A stretch of DNA of 64,000 bases from Bifidobacterium crudilactis. GTDB lineage: Bacteria > Actinomycetota > Actinomycetes > Actinomycetales > Bifidobacteriaceae. Shown here one piece after another: positions 1 to 8,260 of the stretch (position 1 is its first letter; the number at the start of each line of letters is the position of its first letter). The position numbers and the translations under genes are program-made. The notes under the pieces are model-generated. The model was not told where the DNA came from. It worked only from the letters and a program-made list of their open reading frames with translations, and did not search any database. Location: NCBI RefSeq assembly GCF_000738005.1, contig NZ_JHAL01000002.1:432634-496633 (forward strand), read 5' to 3'.

Positions 1-10
1 GGGGGGGGGG
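1..10. repeat. Poly-G tract at window edge
   Basis: The window opens with ten consecutive G residues and the run may continue to the left. The frame of the pilin-like gene is open from base 3 with no stop between the tract and the GTG at 27, so the tract may lie inside or directly before the true coding start. Homopolymeric G tracts next to pilin genes are known in bifidobacteria as phase-variation or slippage sites. That role here is inferred. Confidence 0.75.
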
Positions 11-26
11 TGCTGTTTTCGCTTCG

Positions 27-3000
27 GTGGGTGGTGCTCTTATGGGTCGGTTGCGTGGTGTTGTTGCTTGTCGTCGTCATTCGGAGCATAGTGAGCTGGA
101 CTTGAACGAAACGGGTACCCGCGAAGTGCGTGACGATGGCCGTTTTTCCACTTGGCGCGGGCTTTTCGGCCTTGCAGGCCTCATCTTTGCGATGTTCGCG
201 TTGATGGTCGGTGCGAATACGTTGATGCCGGTGCATAAGGCTTCTGCAGATGCACATGATTACGGACCAGATGGGTATTTCAGCGCGATGTTGGATGGAG
301 CGACGCCGCTGGCCTCTCCTCATAATGAGTGGCCTAGGGCACGGCGAATTGTGTTTGGAAGGACGGACAGTTCTCAGACGTACGGTAACGCTGAGGTGTC
401 CGGTGGATATAAGATGCTGGCGAAAGGTGAAGTGGCCAGTGAGCACGCCATGGTTAACCAAGCATATCGTTATACTTGGTCGTATACGACTAGTGTTGCT
501 GCAGATGAGGTATTGCTGTGGTCTGATGATGTGGTGACCGCAGGTTTCACCTTCAATGAATATAATGTGGGTCATTCTTTTGAAAATCCGGAAACCGGGT
601 TTAAATCAAACCTTGCTTTGGCGTCTGAATCAGTGGCAGAGCGTAACTATTCTATCTTTGAGCGGACCTTGTTGCGCAAGGGGCAGCTGGAAGGTGTATG
701 TTCCGCCGAACTATGCTCCGTCATCAATTGGTGGGGTCCGCAGGAGGGCACTTCGACGTACGAGTATTCGGTGTTTGCATTGGCGATTGGCGACGTGAAG
801 AAATACTTCGGTGTCCCAGGTGTCACCCAGACCCCTGGGACAGGTGACAGAGTTGCTTGTCCCTCGAAGACATGCGCCAACGGTGCCTCTGGAAGCTGGT
901 TTCGTTCTGCCAACTGGGATACTGGTGCACAGGTTACATTACTGGGCAACGCTGGGGATACGGGAACCAGCACCGCATACCCCACTACTAACGGGCTGCG
1001 TCCGGCGTTCCGTTTGCGGCTCGATTCGCTGCTGCTGTCTGCAAATGCCGCGAATCAGTCCCAGGTGTTGACCGCTCCGGATGTTGCATTACCTCAACAT
1101 CCGGATTCGTTGCGGTTGACGTTTGTGGAGTCGGGTACGCAGATGACCTCGTGGTCGGCTTTGGTGACTGGTGGTGTAGGTTCGCGTGTATTGGACTTGC
1201 AAGCTACATCGAATCTGGGTTCCGCGCAGGATGCGGTGGGGTGGAAGCTGGTAGAGAAAGGCGAGTCGGAGAAGGTGAGGGCTTCTGGTGTGACCGATGC
1301 GGCTACTGGCGGGTCGGTGGCGTTACCGTCTGATTTGAGTGATTTGACAACGTATGACCTGTATGTGTGGGGTCAGGATAGCGGTAGCTCTTCGGAGGGT
1401 TGGTCGAATAAGGCGAGTGAGCCAGTGGTGTGCACACTGACCGGCGATGAAGTGAGTTGCCCTAAGTCTCCGCCCTCCTACGGCATCGAGCTGACCGGTA
1501 CCACGGCGGGCTCGTTGACGGCGTACAGGATTGGTGATTACGCGGAGACGGTGTTTGACCAGACTGGTGCGCTCAAGTCGGTGAGGTTGGATACTCCTGC
1601 CGTTGTAAAGGATAGGTTGAAAACCGGTGCTGAGTCTGCTGGTGGGTCGAATGTGGATGAGGATAATCCTGTTGGTTGGGTGGCGTCGAAGTGGCTTGGG
1701 TATCCGACTGACCCGTTGAGTGATGATGTGACTTCGGCGTTTAGTCCGTTTGCGGGTCAGTTGCAGTTGTTTGCCCAAGAGTTGGCGAAGGATACGGGTG
1801 CGTTGGGTGCTGCTGCGGGGAGTTTGCCGAAGTTGGATGGTGGTCCTGAGAAGCTCAAGGTGTCTGGTCCTGGTTTGTATCTGATTGTGGATTCGAAGCA
1901 GAACGAGGGTGGTTCTTTGCCGATTGTCGTGGGTACGAAGGTGTTCAACGAGGCTCTCGGTGATGATGGTGGTTTCGTGGATTTCGTGGATGCTGGGGTG
2001 AAGGGTAAGCCTCGCCTTGGCCAGGCGGCGTTGAAGACCACGGTGACGGATATTGCGAAGCGGATAGTGAACGATGCGGGTATGGATGGCTTCGATGTGG
2101 GTAGTCAGGTGGAGTTTGAGGTTGCGCTTCGGGTGCCTGACCTGTCGTCGTTCACGAGCGTGGCGTATGACTCGTATGTGTTCGATGTGGCTGATGAGGC
2201 GGCGGCCGGGTTGACGTTGCCTGTTGATGGGTCGGGGGTTGAGGTGTTCGTGGATGCGCTCTCGCCCACCCAGCCGCAGACTTTGCCGCCCTCGTCGATT
2301 GCGGTGTCTGGTGACACGTTGAGTGTGGGCGGGTTGAAGGTCTTGTTCGCGGAGTCGAGTGGTTCTGGTGTGCGGAACAAGGATTCGGTGCCTGTGGGTT
2401 CGTTGATGCGACTCCGCTATAGGGCGGTGTTGAATGCGTCGGCTGTGGTGTCGGCCCCTGTCGAGGGGGAGTCGTTGAAGCCGAATGTGAATGCCGCGAC
2501 CCTGACCCGCTCCTATACGGATGGCGTGACTGCCGGTTGGGCGGATAACGGCGATGGTACGGAGTCCAAGAGTGCCACGGCGAACGCCTACACGTTCAAG
2601 CTGGACGTGGTGAAGCTGGATAAGGATGACCGGTCGACGAAGCTTGGCGACGTGGAGTTCGAGGTGAGTCGTGACGGGCAGCCGTTGAGGTTCGAGAAGG
2701 TGGCTGATGGTGTGTACCGTCTGGCGGTGTCCGGTGAGGGTGATGCCACGCAGGCCGTGACCACGCATACTGACGGTACGCTGTCGTTGCAGGGTGTTGA
2801 GGCTCGTGAGCTCTCCTTCAAGGAGACCACGGCCCCGTCGGGCTATTTCAAGGTGTCCGATTTCACGGTGGACATCCGTCCCGAGGGGAATGCCGATGCT
2901 ACACAGGTCACGAAGGTCACGTATGCCACGTCGGGCACGAACCTCGCCTACGTGTCTAAGGACGGCAGGCAAGTCACGGTCCTCGACCCGGCGTGGAGTC

Positions 3001-3131
3001 TGGCGAACCTGCCCTACACGGGCGGCATCGGTATTCTCGTGTTGCTTATCGTCGGCGGCCTGATGCTCGTGTTCGCCGTCCGCCCTTATGTCCTCTCCAA
3101 GCGGGCGGAACGCGACGCGAACCTGGTCTAG
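27..3131 (+). CDS. LPXTG-anchored pilin/adhesin-like surface protein (5' end uncertain)
   Basis: This is a large secreted protein, 1034 residues from the GTG at 27, expected to be covalently attached to the wall by a sortase. A hydrophobic segment at about residues 45-63 followed by ASADA suggests a signal peptide. Residues up to about 340 resemble a DUF6273-type domain ending in LRPAFRLRLDSLLLS. The middle resembles isopeptide-forming fimbrial subunit domains. Residues about 857-945 form a Cna-B/SpaA-like domain with the ETTAPSGY motif. The C-terminus has LPYTG at about 995, then a membrane helix and a basic tail. Leucine is mostly encoded by TTG, unlike the neighbouring genes. No sortase gene is visible. 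The frame is open back to the window edge, so the real start may lie upstream, across the poly-G run. Alternative internal start: ATG 42. Confidence 0.85.
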   Translation: MGGALMGRLRGVVACRRHSEHSELDLNETGTREVRDDGRFSTWRGLFGLAGLIFAMFALMVGANTLMPVHKASADAHDYGPDGYFSAMLDGATPLASPHNEWPRARRIVFGRTDSSQTYGNAEVSGGYKMLAKGEVASEHAMVNQAYRYTWSYTTSVAADEVLLWSDDVVTAGFTFNEYNVGHSFENPETGFKSNLALASESVAERNYSIFERTLLRKGQLEGVCSAELCSVINWWGPQEGTSTYEYSVFALAIGDVKKYFGVPGVTQTPGTGDRVACPSKTCANGASGSWFRSANWDTGAQVTLLGNAGDTGTSTAYPTTNGLRPAFRLRLDSLLLSANAANQSQVLTAPDVALPQHPDSLRLTFVESGTQMTSWSALVTGGVGSRVLDLQATSNLGSAQDAVGWKLVEKGESEKVRASGVTDAATGGSVALPSDLSDLTTYDLYVWGQDSGSSSEGWSNKASEPVVCTLTGDEVSCPKSPPSYGIELTGTTAGSLTAYRIGDYAETVFDQTGALKSVRLDTPAVVKDRLKTGAESAGGSNVDEDNPVGWVASKWLGYPTDPLSDDVTSAFSPFAGQLQLFAQELAKDTGALGAAAGSLPKLDGGPEKLKVSGPGLYLIVDSKQNEGGSLPIVVGTKVFNEALGDDGGFVDFVDAGVKGKPRLGQAALKTTVTDIAKRIVNDAGMDGFDVGSQVEFEVALRVPDLSSFTSVAYDSYVFDVADEAAAGLTLPVDGSGVEVFVDALSPTQPQTLPPSSIAVSGDTLSVGGLKVLFAESSGSGVRNKDSVPVGSLMRLRYRAVLNASAVVSAPVEGESLKPNVNAATLTRSYTDGVTAGWADNGDGTESKSATANAYTFKLDVVKLDKDDRSTKLGDVEFEVSRDGQPLRFEKVADGVYRLAVSGEGDATQAVTTHTDGTLSLQGVEARELSFKETTAPSGYFKVSDFTVDIRPEGNADATQVTKVTYATSGTNLAYVSKDGRQVTVLDPAWSLANLPYTGGIGILVLLIVGGLMLVFAVRPYVLSKRAERDANLV

Positions 3132-3153
3132 CAGTTCCGTCCAGGGGCTTAAA

Positions 3154-3232
3154 CGGAGATAACTGCACTAAAAGGACAGCTTTTCCGGTGAAGTATCACC
3201 GAATTGCTGTCCTTTTAGCGCAGTTATCTCCG
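3154..3232. repeat. Dispersed palindromic element, copy 1
   Basis: A 27-bp inverted repeat (arms 3154-3180 and 3206-3232) with one mismatch encloses a 25-nt loop. The loop contains its own 6-bp stem, CGGTGA/TCACCG. The mismatch would be a G-U pair in minus-strand RNA. The core arm GATAACTGCACTAAAAGG is shared with copies at 23236 and 28061 and, with changes, at 35994. It starts 22 bp after the pilin-like gene, so it could end transcription or protect the 3' end. A mobile palindromic repeat is an equal possibility. Confidence 0.9.
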
Positions 3233-3429
3233 TGAGGGACCTTTGCCCGTCAGAATTCGTGCACCCAGTTGGGCTGTGTCCTGTGAAAATGTGCGCACTC
3301 GGGTATTCTCAGCACAAGAATCTGCGATACTCGGCAAATGATGCCGTCTCTGCGAGACCCGATGTTGACATGATGCGCTTTTCGTAGAACTCTAGGTGGA
3401 ATACGGGTTATTGAGAGTGGGGGGACGGG

Positions 3430-4200
3430 GTGCTGCTGGAGCAATTTGATACGGACAGGTGCGCGATTATCGAACCTAGACATTCGGATGCGGACATTCC
3501 CGCAGACGGATTGCCTGAAACCTGTATCTGTCCTTTCGACCAGAGCATTCTCGACGGCATGCTGACCAACGGGCAGCTTACCGAAATCGGTGCCATACTC
3601 TCGGTCAACGGACGCGAACCTCTATACTCATTCGCCTATGAGGGTCACGTTTTCGCCGTGATATTGGCCCAGCTCGGTGCGCCATCGGTCGTCGGAACCT
3701 TCGAGGAACTTCACCATTTCGGTGTTACAAGCGTGGTGGTGTTCGGTCCTTGCGGCGTGATTAACACCGAGCAAGCTCCTGACCGTCTGGTAATCCCCAC
3801 AGCAGCTCTTCGTGATGAGGGCACGAGCTATCATTATGCGCCTGCCGCCGATGTCATTTCGGCACAGAAGCACAGCATCGCACTGATGGAAGAGGTATTC
3901 GAAGACAACGGCCTTTCCTATGAGGAAGGTACGACATGGACTACCGACGCCTTCTTCCGTGAAACCAGAGAGAAAACCAAGCGGCGGGCACAGCAGGGGG
4001 CTCGTTTTGTCGATATGGAGGCAAGCGCCCTGATGGCCTGGAGCCAGTTCAGAGCCGTGGACCTGTATCAGTTCTTTTATACGGCGGACTGCATCGACCA
4101 GGAAGGGTGGATGCAGCGTAAAGAGCAGAGGGTGGCGCCGCTCAATGACTTTTTTGATGTTGCGCTGAGCATTGCTGTGAGAGCCTCCCAGCGTTCATAG
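3430..4200 (+). CDS. Nucleoside phosphorylase family protein (uridine phosphorylase-like)
   Basis: The 256-residue protein resembles the PNP/UDP phosphorylase family, which splits nucleosides with phosphate into base and pentose-1-phosphate in the cytosol. A glycine-containing phosphate-loop-like stretch, VFGPCGVI, lies near residue 105, and the family signature DMEASAL (usually MEAAAL) is near residue 195, where the Glu binds the ribose hydroxyls. TWTTDAFFRET also matches the region used by uridine phosphorylases. The length is normal. The chosen start is GTG following GAGTGGGGGGACGGG. The gene stands alone between a palindromic repeat and a non-coding stretch. Base specificity cannot be read from the sequence. 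Confidence 0.8.
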   Translation: MLLEQFDTDRCAIIEPRHSDADIPADGLPETCICPFDQSILDGMLTNGQLTEIGAILSVNGREPLYSFAYEGHVFAVILAQLGAPSVVGTFEELHHFGVTSVVVFGPCGVINTEQAPDRLVIPTAALRDEGTSYHYAPAADVISAQKHSIALMEEVFEDNGLSYEEGTTWTTDAFFRETREKTKRRAQQGARFVDMEASALMAWSQFRAVDLYQFFYTADCIDQEGWMQRKEQRVAPLNDFFDVALSIAVRASQRS

Positions 4201-4347
4201 ACCCGACCGATTTGGGATGCGCTTATACGTACACCTGAGCGTGCAATGCGCTGCATGGTGAGCGCTGATTTCGGTATGTCATTAGGCTGGATGTTGCTCT
4301 CGACTCAACGGGACCATGAGCGCTTGAACGTCATAGACTCGACGGCA

Positions 4348-4518
4348 TTACAGATAGCCGAGGAATGATGATGCCACGACAATAGCCGCCGCGACGATTG
4401 CGAGAACGACGACCAGCAAATCCAGATGCTCGCGCCTCTTCCTCCTGCGTTCCGCAAGAGGGCACACCTCTCCGAAGGGGTGCACGGGCACCTTGCAGTC
4501 TGGATCGTATTGGCACAT
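4348..4518 (-). CDS. Small Cys-containing single-pass membrane protein (hypothetical)
   Basis: This 56-residue reading frame starts MCQYDPDCKVPVHPFG. It has three cysteines (2, 8, 19), a strongly basic patch (ERRRKRREH, residues 23-31) and one hydrophobic helix from about 33 to 55. The charge pattern predicts the N-terminus inside the cell. No clear ribosome binding site is present. A TATACT hexamer ends 7 nt before the ATG, so the message could be leaderless. I recognise no family. The order Cys motif, basic patch, membrane helix is more regular than expected by chance, which is why I accept it despite its size. Confidence 0.55.
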   Translation of the reverse strand: MCQYDPDCKVPVHPFGEVCPLAERRRKRREHLDLLVVVLAIVAAAIVVASSFLGYL

Positions 4519-4662
4519 GCTGCACAGTATAGTTCGCGTTCATCAGTGGTTATGGGCTTACCCTCAGGGCAGACTGCGGGTAGTGGCATAGTCGCCGTCC
4601 GCCAGCGCCGGTCGGTCATGCCATCCGGTGAAACGGGGATCCAAAGCCGTCGTTCATATATG

Positions 4663-4713
4663 AAGAAGCCGAGGTCTGCGGAACATCTAGCGTTCCGCAG
4701 ACCTCGGCTTCTT
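4663..4713. terminator. Strong hairpin, 22-bp perfect stem
   Basis: Arms 4663-4684 and 4692-4713 pair perfectly around a 7-nt loop. It lies 22 bp beyond the stop of the DUF805 gene (minus strand) and before the small membrane protein gene, so it most likely ends the DUF805 transcript. No long U tract follows on either strand, though the stem ends in CTTCTT. Confidence 0.75.
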
Positions 4714-4734
4714 GCTAATCAGAAGTCCGGTCGA

Positions 4735-5655
4735 TTATTGACGCGGTCCTTCAAATGGTGGATTGAATCCCTGCTCGGGCTGATTCGGCTGTGCTGCTTG
4801 TCCCGATTGACCTTGTTGGCTCTCGGGTGCATCGGGATATTGCGCGGGAGCTTCGTATGGCTGGCCGGGGTTCGATGTGTAGGTGTTGTTGGTCGATGGG
4901 GCCTGCGGGTATGCCTGCTGTTGTTCGGCCGGCTGCTGGCTAGTTTGTGGCGTGTAAGGCTGTGCCTGCTGCTGCTCTGCCTGGGCATAAGGCTGCTGCG
5001 TCGGGTACTGCTGCTGCATCTGCTGCGCGTTCATAGGCGCTGCCGGAGCCATGGGATTCATCGCAGGTACCTGTGCACGGTCGAAGCGTGCGCCTGCCGG
5101 GTCAGTGGACATGCACATCAGAACGACATAGACGATGAAGCCCGCGAGGATGAGCAGGACTGCGAAGAGGATGGCGATGACGCCGCTTCCAGCTGCCGCC
5201 GCTGCGGAACGGTTGCCGCCGACCGAAGCGAGACCGAAGAAGAACGTTCCGATTCCTCCGACAATGGCGATAATCATACCCACGACGATCAAACCGTAGG
5301 GGAGCAGCAGCAACAGACCGGGCTTGTTGGTGTCGTGAAGACGACGCACGCCTATGGAGATTGTAGGAATCAACACGGCGATGGACCATGCGCTCGACAG
5401 AAAGCCGATGAAGCCGTTGCTGTTGGTGAGGTTGCTGAGAAGTGAAAATGCCATATTCACTAGTATCAGAAACAGCATGGCCCACCAGAACTCGCTTTTG
5501 GATGCGCGTCCTGAGAACACGACGTATTTCTTGAAGAAGCGCTCGATGGCTTTGCCGAAGTTGATGCCGTACCAAGGTTGGTCGATGGGGGGTTCGAATA
5601 CTTGCGGTTGTGGGGCAGGCGCGTAGGGCATACCCGGCATCTGTGGTTGTGACAT
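4735..5655 (-). CDS. DUF805 family membrane protein with Gln/Pro-rich tail
   Basis: This is a 306-residue inner-membrane protein. After a Pro-rich start, residues about 30-50 carry the DUF805 entry signature (FFKKYVVFSGRASKSEFWWA). Four or so hydrophobic segments follow, with the family motif IGVRRLHDTNKPG between the second and third. The last 100 residues are low complexity, rich in Gln, Ala, Pro and Tyr, and probably cytoplasmic. The function of DUF805 is unknown. The start chosen is the ATG at 5655, preceded by GAGGAGAG at good spacing, rather than the upstream in-frame ATG at 5685, which lacks such a site. A strong hairpin follows the gene. Confidence 0.85.
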   Translation of the reverse strand: MSQPQMPGMPYAPAPQPQVFEPPIDQPWYGINFGKAIERFFKKYVVFSGRASKSEFWWAMLFLILVNMAFSLLSNLTNSNGFIGFLSSAWSIAVLIPTISIGVRRLHDTNKPGLLLLLPYGLIVVGMIIAIVGGIGTFFFGLASVGGNRSAAAAAGSGVIAILFAVLLILAGFIVYVVLMCMSTDPAGARFDRAQVPAMNPMAPAAPMNAQQMQQQYPTQQPYAQAEQQQAQPYTPQTSQQPAEQQQAYPQAPSTNNTYTSNPGQPYEAPAQYPDAPESQQGQSGQAAQPNQPEQGFNPPFEGPRQ

Positions 5656-6086
5656 GTGTTCTCTCTCTCCTCGTTTGAAAAGCAAACACCTTAGATTTTA
5701 CAGGCATCTACGTCGGCCCGCACCCGGTCATCCGTACAATGAGCTTTCTCAAGGTGATTACTGCAGTTGCCAACGCTGCAGATTCCGAATTTTCCAACGA
5801 AAATAAGGTCGTTCATATGTCGAAAACCGTATAGGAGCCGTGAGGTTTAGCGCTTGAATACCAGATCGAGATGGTAGGCAGCCAATCAGATGTTTTCGCC
5901 GCGCTCATCTGAAAACCGTTGATTGTCGGTGGATGTCGTATAGCCGGGCAGCAGTCGTGATATGTCTTTGCACTCTCAGATGCCATCTGATGGCGGGGTC
6001 AATGGCAAGCGGTCGATGGCAAGTGTCCGAAGGGGAGACCCCGAGAATCCATTCGTCTGTCTGATCGAACAAGCAGACGAATGGAG
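5656..6086. other. Non-coding stretch
   Basis: No convincing gene is present in these 431 bases on either strand. It contains the promoter side of the DUF805 gene at its left end and a hairpin at 6049-6084 at its right end. I see no RNA gene or repeat shared with the rest of the window. Confidence 0.6.
6049..6084. terminator. Hairpin downstream of the Lys/Ser-rich protein gene
   Basis: Arms 6049-6059 and 6074-6084 (CCATTCGTCTG and its complement) form an 11-bp perfect stem with a 14-nt loop, just 3 bp beyond the stop of the minus-strand gene at 6087. The position fits a transcription terminator, though no U tract follows. Confidence 0.6.
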
Positions 6087-6926
6087 TCACTGCTCCGATG
6101 ACGTATCGTGTGATGCTCCGCCGTTCTGTGCGCCCTTCGCATCGGATGCTGTGGCGTTCTTGCTGTCGGAGGTGCCTGTATTCGAAGTTCCGCGTTTCGC
6201 TCCTCGGGTTGTGCCCTGGGTTTTAGACTTTGTCTGCTTCGTCGTTCCGGTGTTCTTCTTGGCGGCCACATCGGTGGATGTCTTGGTTGGGGAAGATTGC
6301 TTGGAGCGTGTGCCGGAGGTGGAGGATGAGCTTTTGGCGGATGAGGCCCGCTTCCGAGCGGTGGCGGGTTTGCGCGTGGATGAAGACTTGGTGCCTTTGG
6401 TGGTGCCTGCTGTCGTGCCTGACTTTGTTGCTTTGCTGCGGGTTGATGCCGTGCGTGAAGCGGTTTTGGACCTTGTGGTGCCGGAGGCAGAGGATTTGGA
6501 ACCGCGCCGAGCAGTGGTCTTGGCAGCTGCCCCGGATTTCGGCTTGCCTGTGGTGGCGCGCGATGCCGAGGACTTCGATGTGGAGGATTTCGATGTTGAA
6601 GACTTTGACGAAGAAGACTTTGACGGGGCGGACTTTGATGTAGCGGACTTTGATGAAGCAGACTTTGATGAAGCAGACTTGGCTGCTGTGGATGTGGATG
6701 TCGATGGGGACGTCGGTGTCGGAGTTGTTGCACGCGTCTTCGCGCGTGCAGTTCTCCTGTTTCTGGCCGCACGTGTCGCCTTTTTGGCATCCTGCAGTTT
6801 CTCCGCCACGCTTGTCGCTGCATCGGAGAGCTTCTCGATTACCGTTACGGTCGCGTCTCCCGCTATATCCGTGAGTTTCTCAGCGGCTATGTTCGCGGTT
6901 TTTACGGCGTCGTCCAACAATGTCAT
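6087..6926 (-). CDS. Histone H1-like Lys/Ser/Ala/Thr-rich repeat protein
   Basis: The 279-residue protein has two parts. Residues 1-60 are predicted amphipathic helix (LLDDAVKTANIAAEKL and similar). The rest is low complexity, with repeated SK and AKS units in a basic, unordered tail. At DNA level the tail includes near-tandem units of 12-15 bp around 6560-6690. Such composition matches bacterial histone H1-like proteins and the tails of actinobacterial HU, so DNA or RNA binding is likely but not shown. The start at 6926 follows GAGGAGG at 5 nt. An in-frame ATG at 6962 has no ribosome binding site. The gene is divergent from the TMEM175-type gene and followed by a hairpin. Confidence 0.8.
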   Translation of the reverse strand: MTLLDDAVKTANIAAEKLTDIAGDATVTVIEKLSDAATSVAEKLQDAKKATRAARNRRTARAKTRATTPTPTSPSTSTSTAAKSASSKSASSKSATSKSAPSKSSSSKSSTSKSSTSKSSASRATTGKPKSGAAAKTTARRGSKSSASGTTRSKTASRTASTRSKATKSGTTAGTTKGTKSSSTRKPATARKRASSAKSSSSTSGTRSKQSSPTKTSTDVAAKKNTGTTKQTKSKTQGTTRGAKRGTSNTGTSDSKNATASDAKGAQNGGASHDTSSEQ

Positions 6927-7106
6927 AACGGCCTCCTCTTTGAAAACAGTAATGTCAGTCACACTACATCGCCCGGGGCCTCGATTCTCTCAGCGTAAAA
7001 CTTAGTGTTGTTGATTTATTGCTGGTGAACACGAATCGCTCACCCATGGTGGTGTGACGGGCCGGATACGAATCTCACGGTATGCGCGTCGTACCATACT
7101 GGAGAT

Positions 7107-8144
7107 ATGAAGAAGTTCAAGGAAAGATTCGACGTTTTCAGTGATGCGGTGTTTGCCATCATTCTGACGATTATGGTGCTCGAAGTTCCCGTTGAGGTCG
7201 TTGACGGGACTTTGGACTACTCGCAGCTGGCGCAGAACATCGGTGTGTACGTGGTGAGCTTCTGCTTCGTTGCGGATTGCTGGTACAAGCATGCTCTGAT
7301 TTTCAACGAGGTCGACGAGGTCTCCCACCGGATAATCATCCGCGATTTCATACTGGTGCTTGCGGTATCCCTGATTCCCGCCTTTACCAAACTGATGATT
7401 TCGGATATCACGCAGACCACGGTCATGATGTGCGGCGTGGCATATCTTGTGGTCACCTTGCTGGAGATTCTCATTGCCCGGTCGATTCTGCCCGGCAAAT
7501 ACAGTGACCCCGAACGCATGAAGGGTGTGTACACCTATATCTTCGGCAGAATGAATCTGAGCAGCATCATCCTGATTATCGTATTCATCGGTGTGGCGTA
7601 TTTCAGTCCGGTGGCTGGTTTGGTGCTGTTCATCATCATTCCGGTGCGGTCGTTCATGTCGAATGCGTCGAAGCAGCAGAATCTGGCGGATATCTCGCAA
7701 TTGGATGAGGCGGGTGTCAGCAGCTTCATGAAGCTTTCGGAAAAAGACCGCAGAAAGTTTCTGGCACTGCTGCGCAGCTACATCCACGAGGTACGCCGCG
7801 CGCAGAATACCGAGGACAAACAGCAGGCATGGCGTCATTTCGTGTCGGGTGTGCAACGTTCCTTCGGCATCAGTGAACAGCAGGTTTCGGAATGGTTCCG
7901 GGATGCCGCGGAGCATCGGGCATTCCCTCGACAGGCAGACCAGGATGGTCGTGGCCAGGCGCGGTCACGAGTTCCTGAGAATCGTCCGGACGCGGATGGC
8001 GCCATTGTGCAGGATTCGGCTCACCACAGTGATGCCGCAGGACGGGGCATGCCTGGAACCAGTGCGGACAGGAACGGCAGAAGACGAGTGAACAAGGCGG
8101 GGGACCGGCGCTATGCACATGGTCGTCGCTTAGGCCGTAGGTAA
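7107..8144 (+). CDS. TMEM175/DUF1211 family putative potassium channel
   Basis: The 345-residue protein begins with the TMEM175 signature in its first helix, RFDVFSDAVFAIILTIMVLE (residues about 7-26). In this family the FSD motif packs the pore helices and the following isoleucine forms the hydrophobic filter of a potassium channel. About six membrane helices occupy residues 10-195. A hydrophilic, highly charged C-terminal part of about 145 residues follows, longer than in typical bacterial homologues. GGAG lies a few bases before the ATG. The gene is monocistronic and divergent from the Lys/Ser-repeat protein. Ion selectivity is inferred from the family only. Confidence 0.85.
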   Translation: MKKFKERFDVFSDAVFAIILTIMVLEVPVEVVDGTLDYSQLAQNIGVYVVSFCFVADCWYKHALIFNEVDEVSHRIIIRDFILVLAVSLIPAFTKLMISDITQTTVMMCGVAYLVVTLLEILIARSILPGKYSDPERMKGVYTYIFGRMNLSSIILIIVFIGVAYFSPVAGLVLFIIIPVRSFMSNASKQQNLADISQLDEAGVSSFMKLSEKDRRKFLALLRSYIHEVRRAQNTEDKQQAWRHFVSGVQRSFGISEQQVSEWFRDAAEHRAFPRQADQDGRGQARSRVPENRPDADGAIVQDSAHHSDAAGRGMPGTSADRNGRRRVNKAGDRRYAHGRRLGRR

Positions 8145-8260
8145 GGGCGCTCGCGCATGGTGGATTATTATGCAGTGTTGAAACAGCAGTGTTGTTAGAG
8201 TAGCGCCGAAAGAGTGGCGTTGATGCAGCGCCAGGTTGGCACGGCAAGGTCAGCAGAACA

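Noticed and set aside
1323..2972. 549-codon open frame on the minus strand
   Set aside because: It lies wholly opposite the pilin-like gene, is full of Arg, His and Arg-His repeats typical of antisense reading, and matches no family.
4426..5445. 339-codon plus-strand frame
   Set aside because: It runs through the terminator hairpin and opposite the DUF805 gene, and its Leu/Arg/Cys-rich product is typical of antisense.
5962..7005. 347-codon plus-strand frame rich in Asp, Phe and Val
   Set aside because: It is the antisense of the Lys/Ser repeat gene; the minus-strand gene has a good ribosome binding site and plausible composition.
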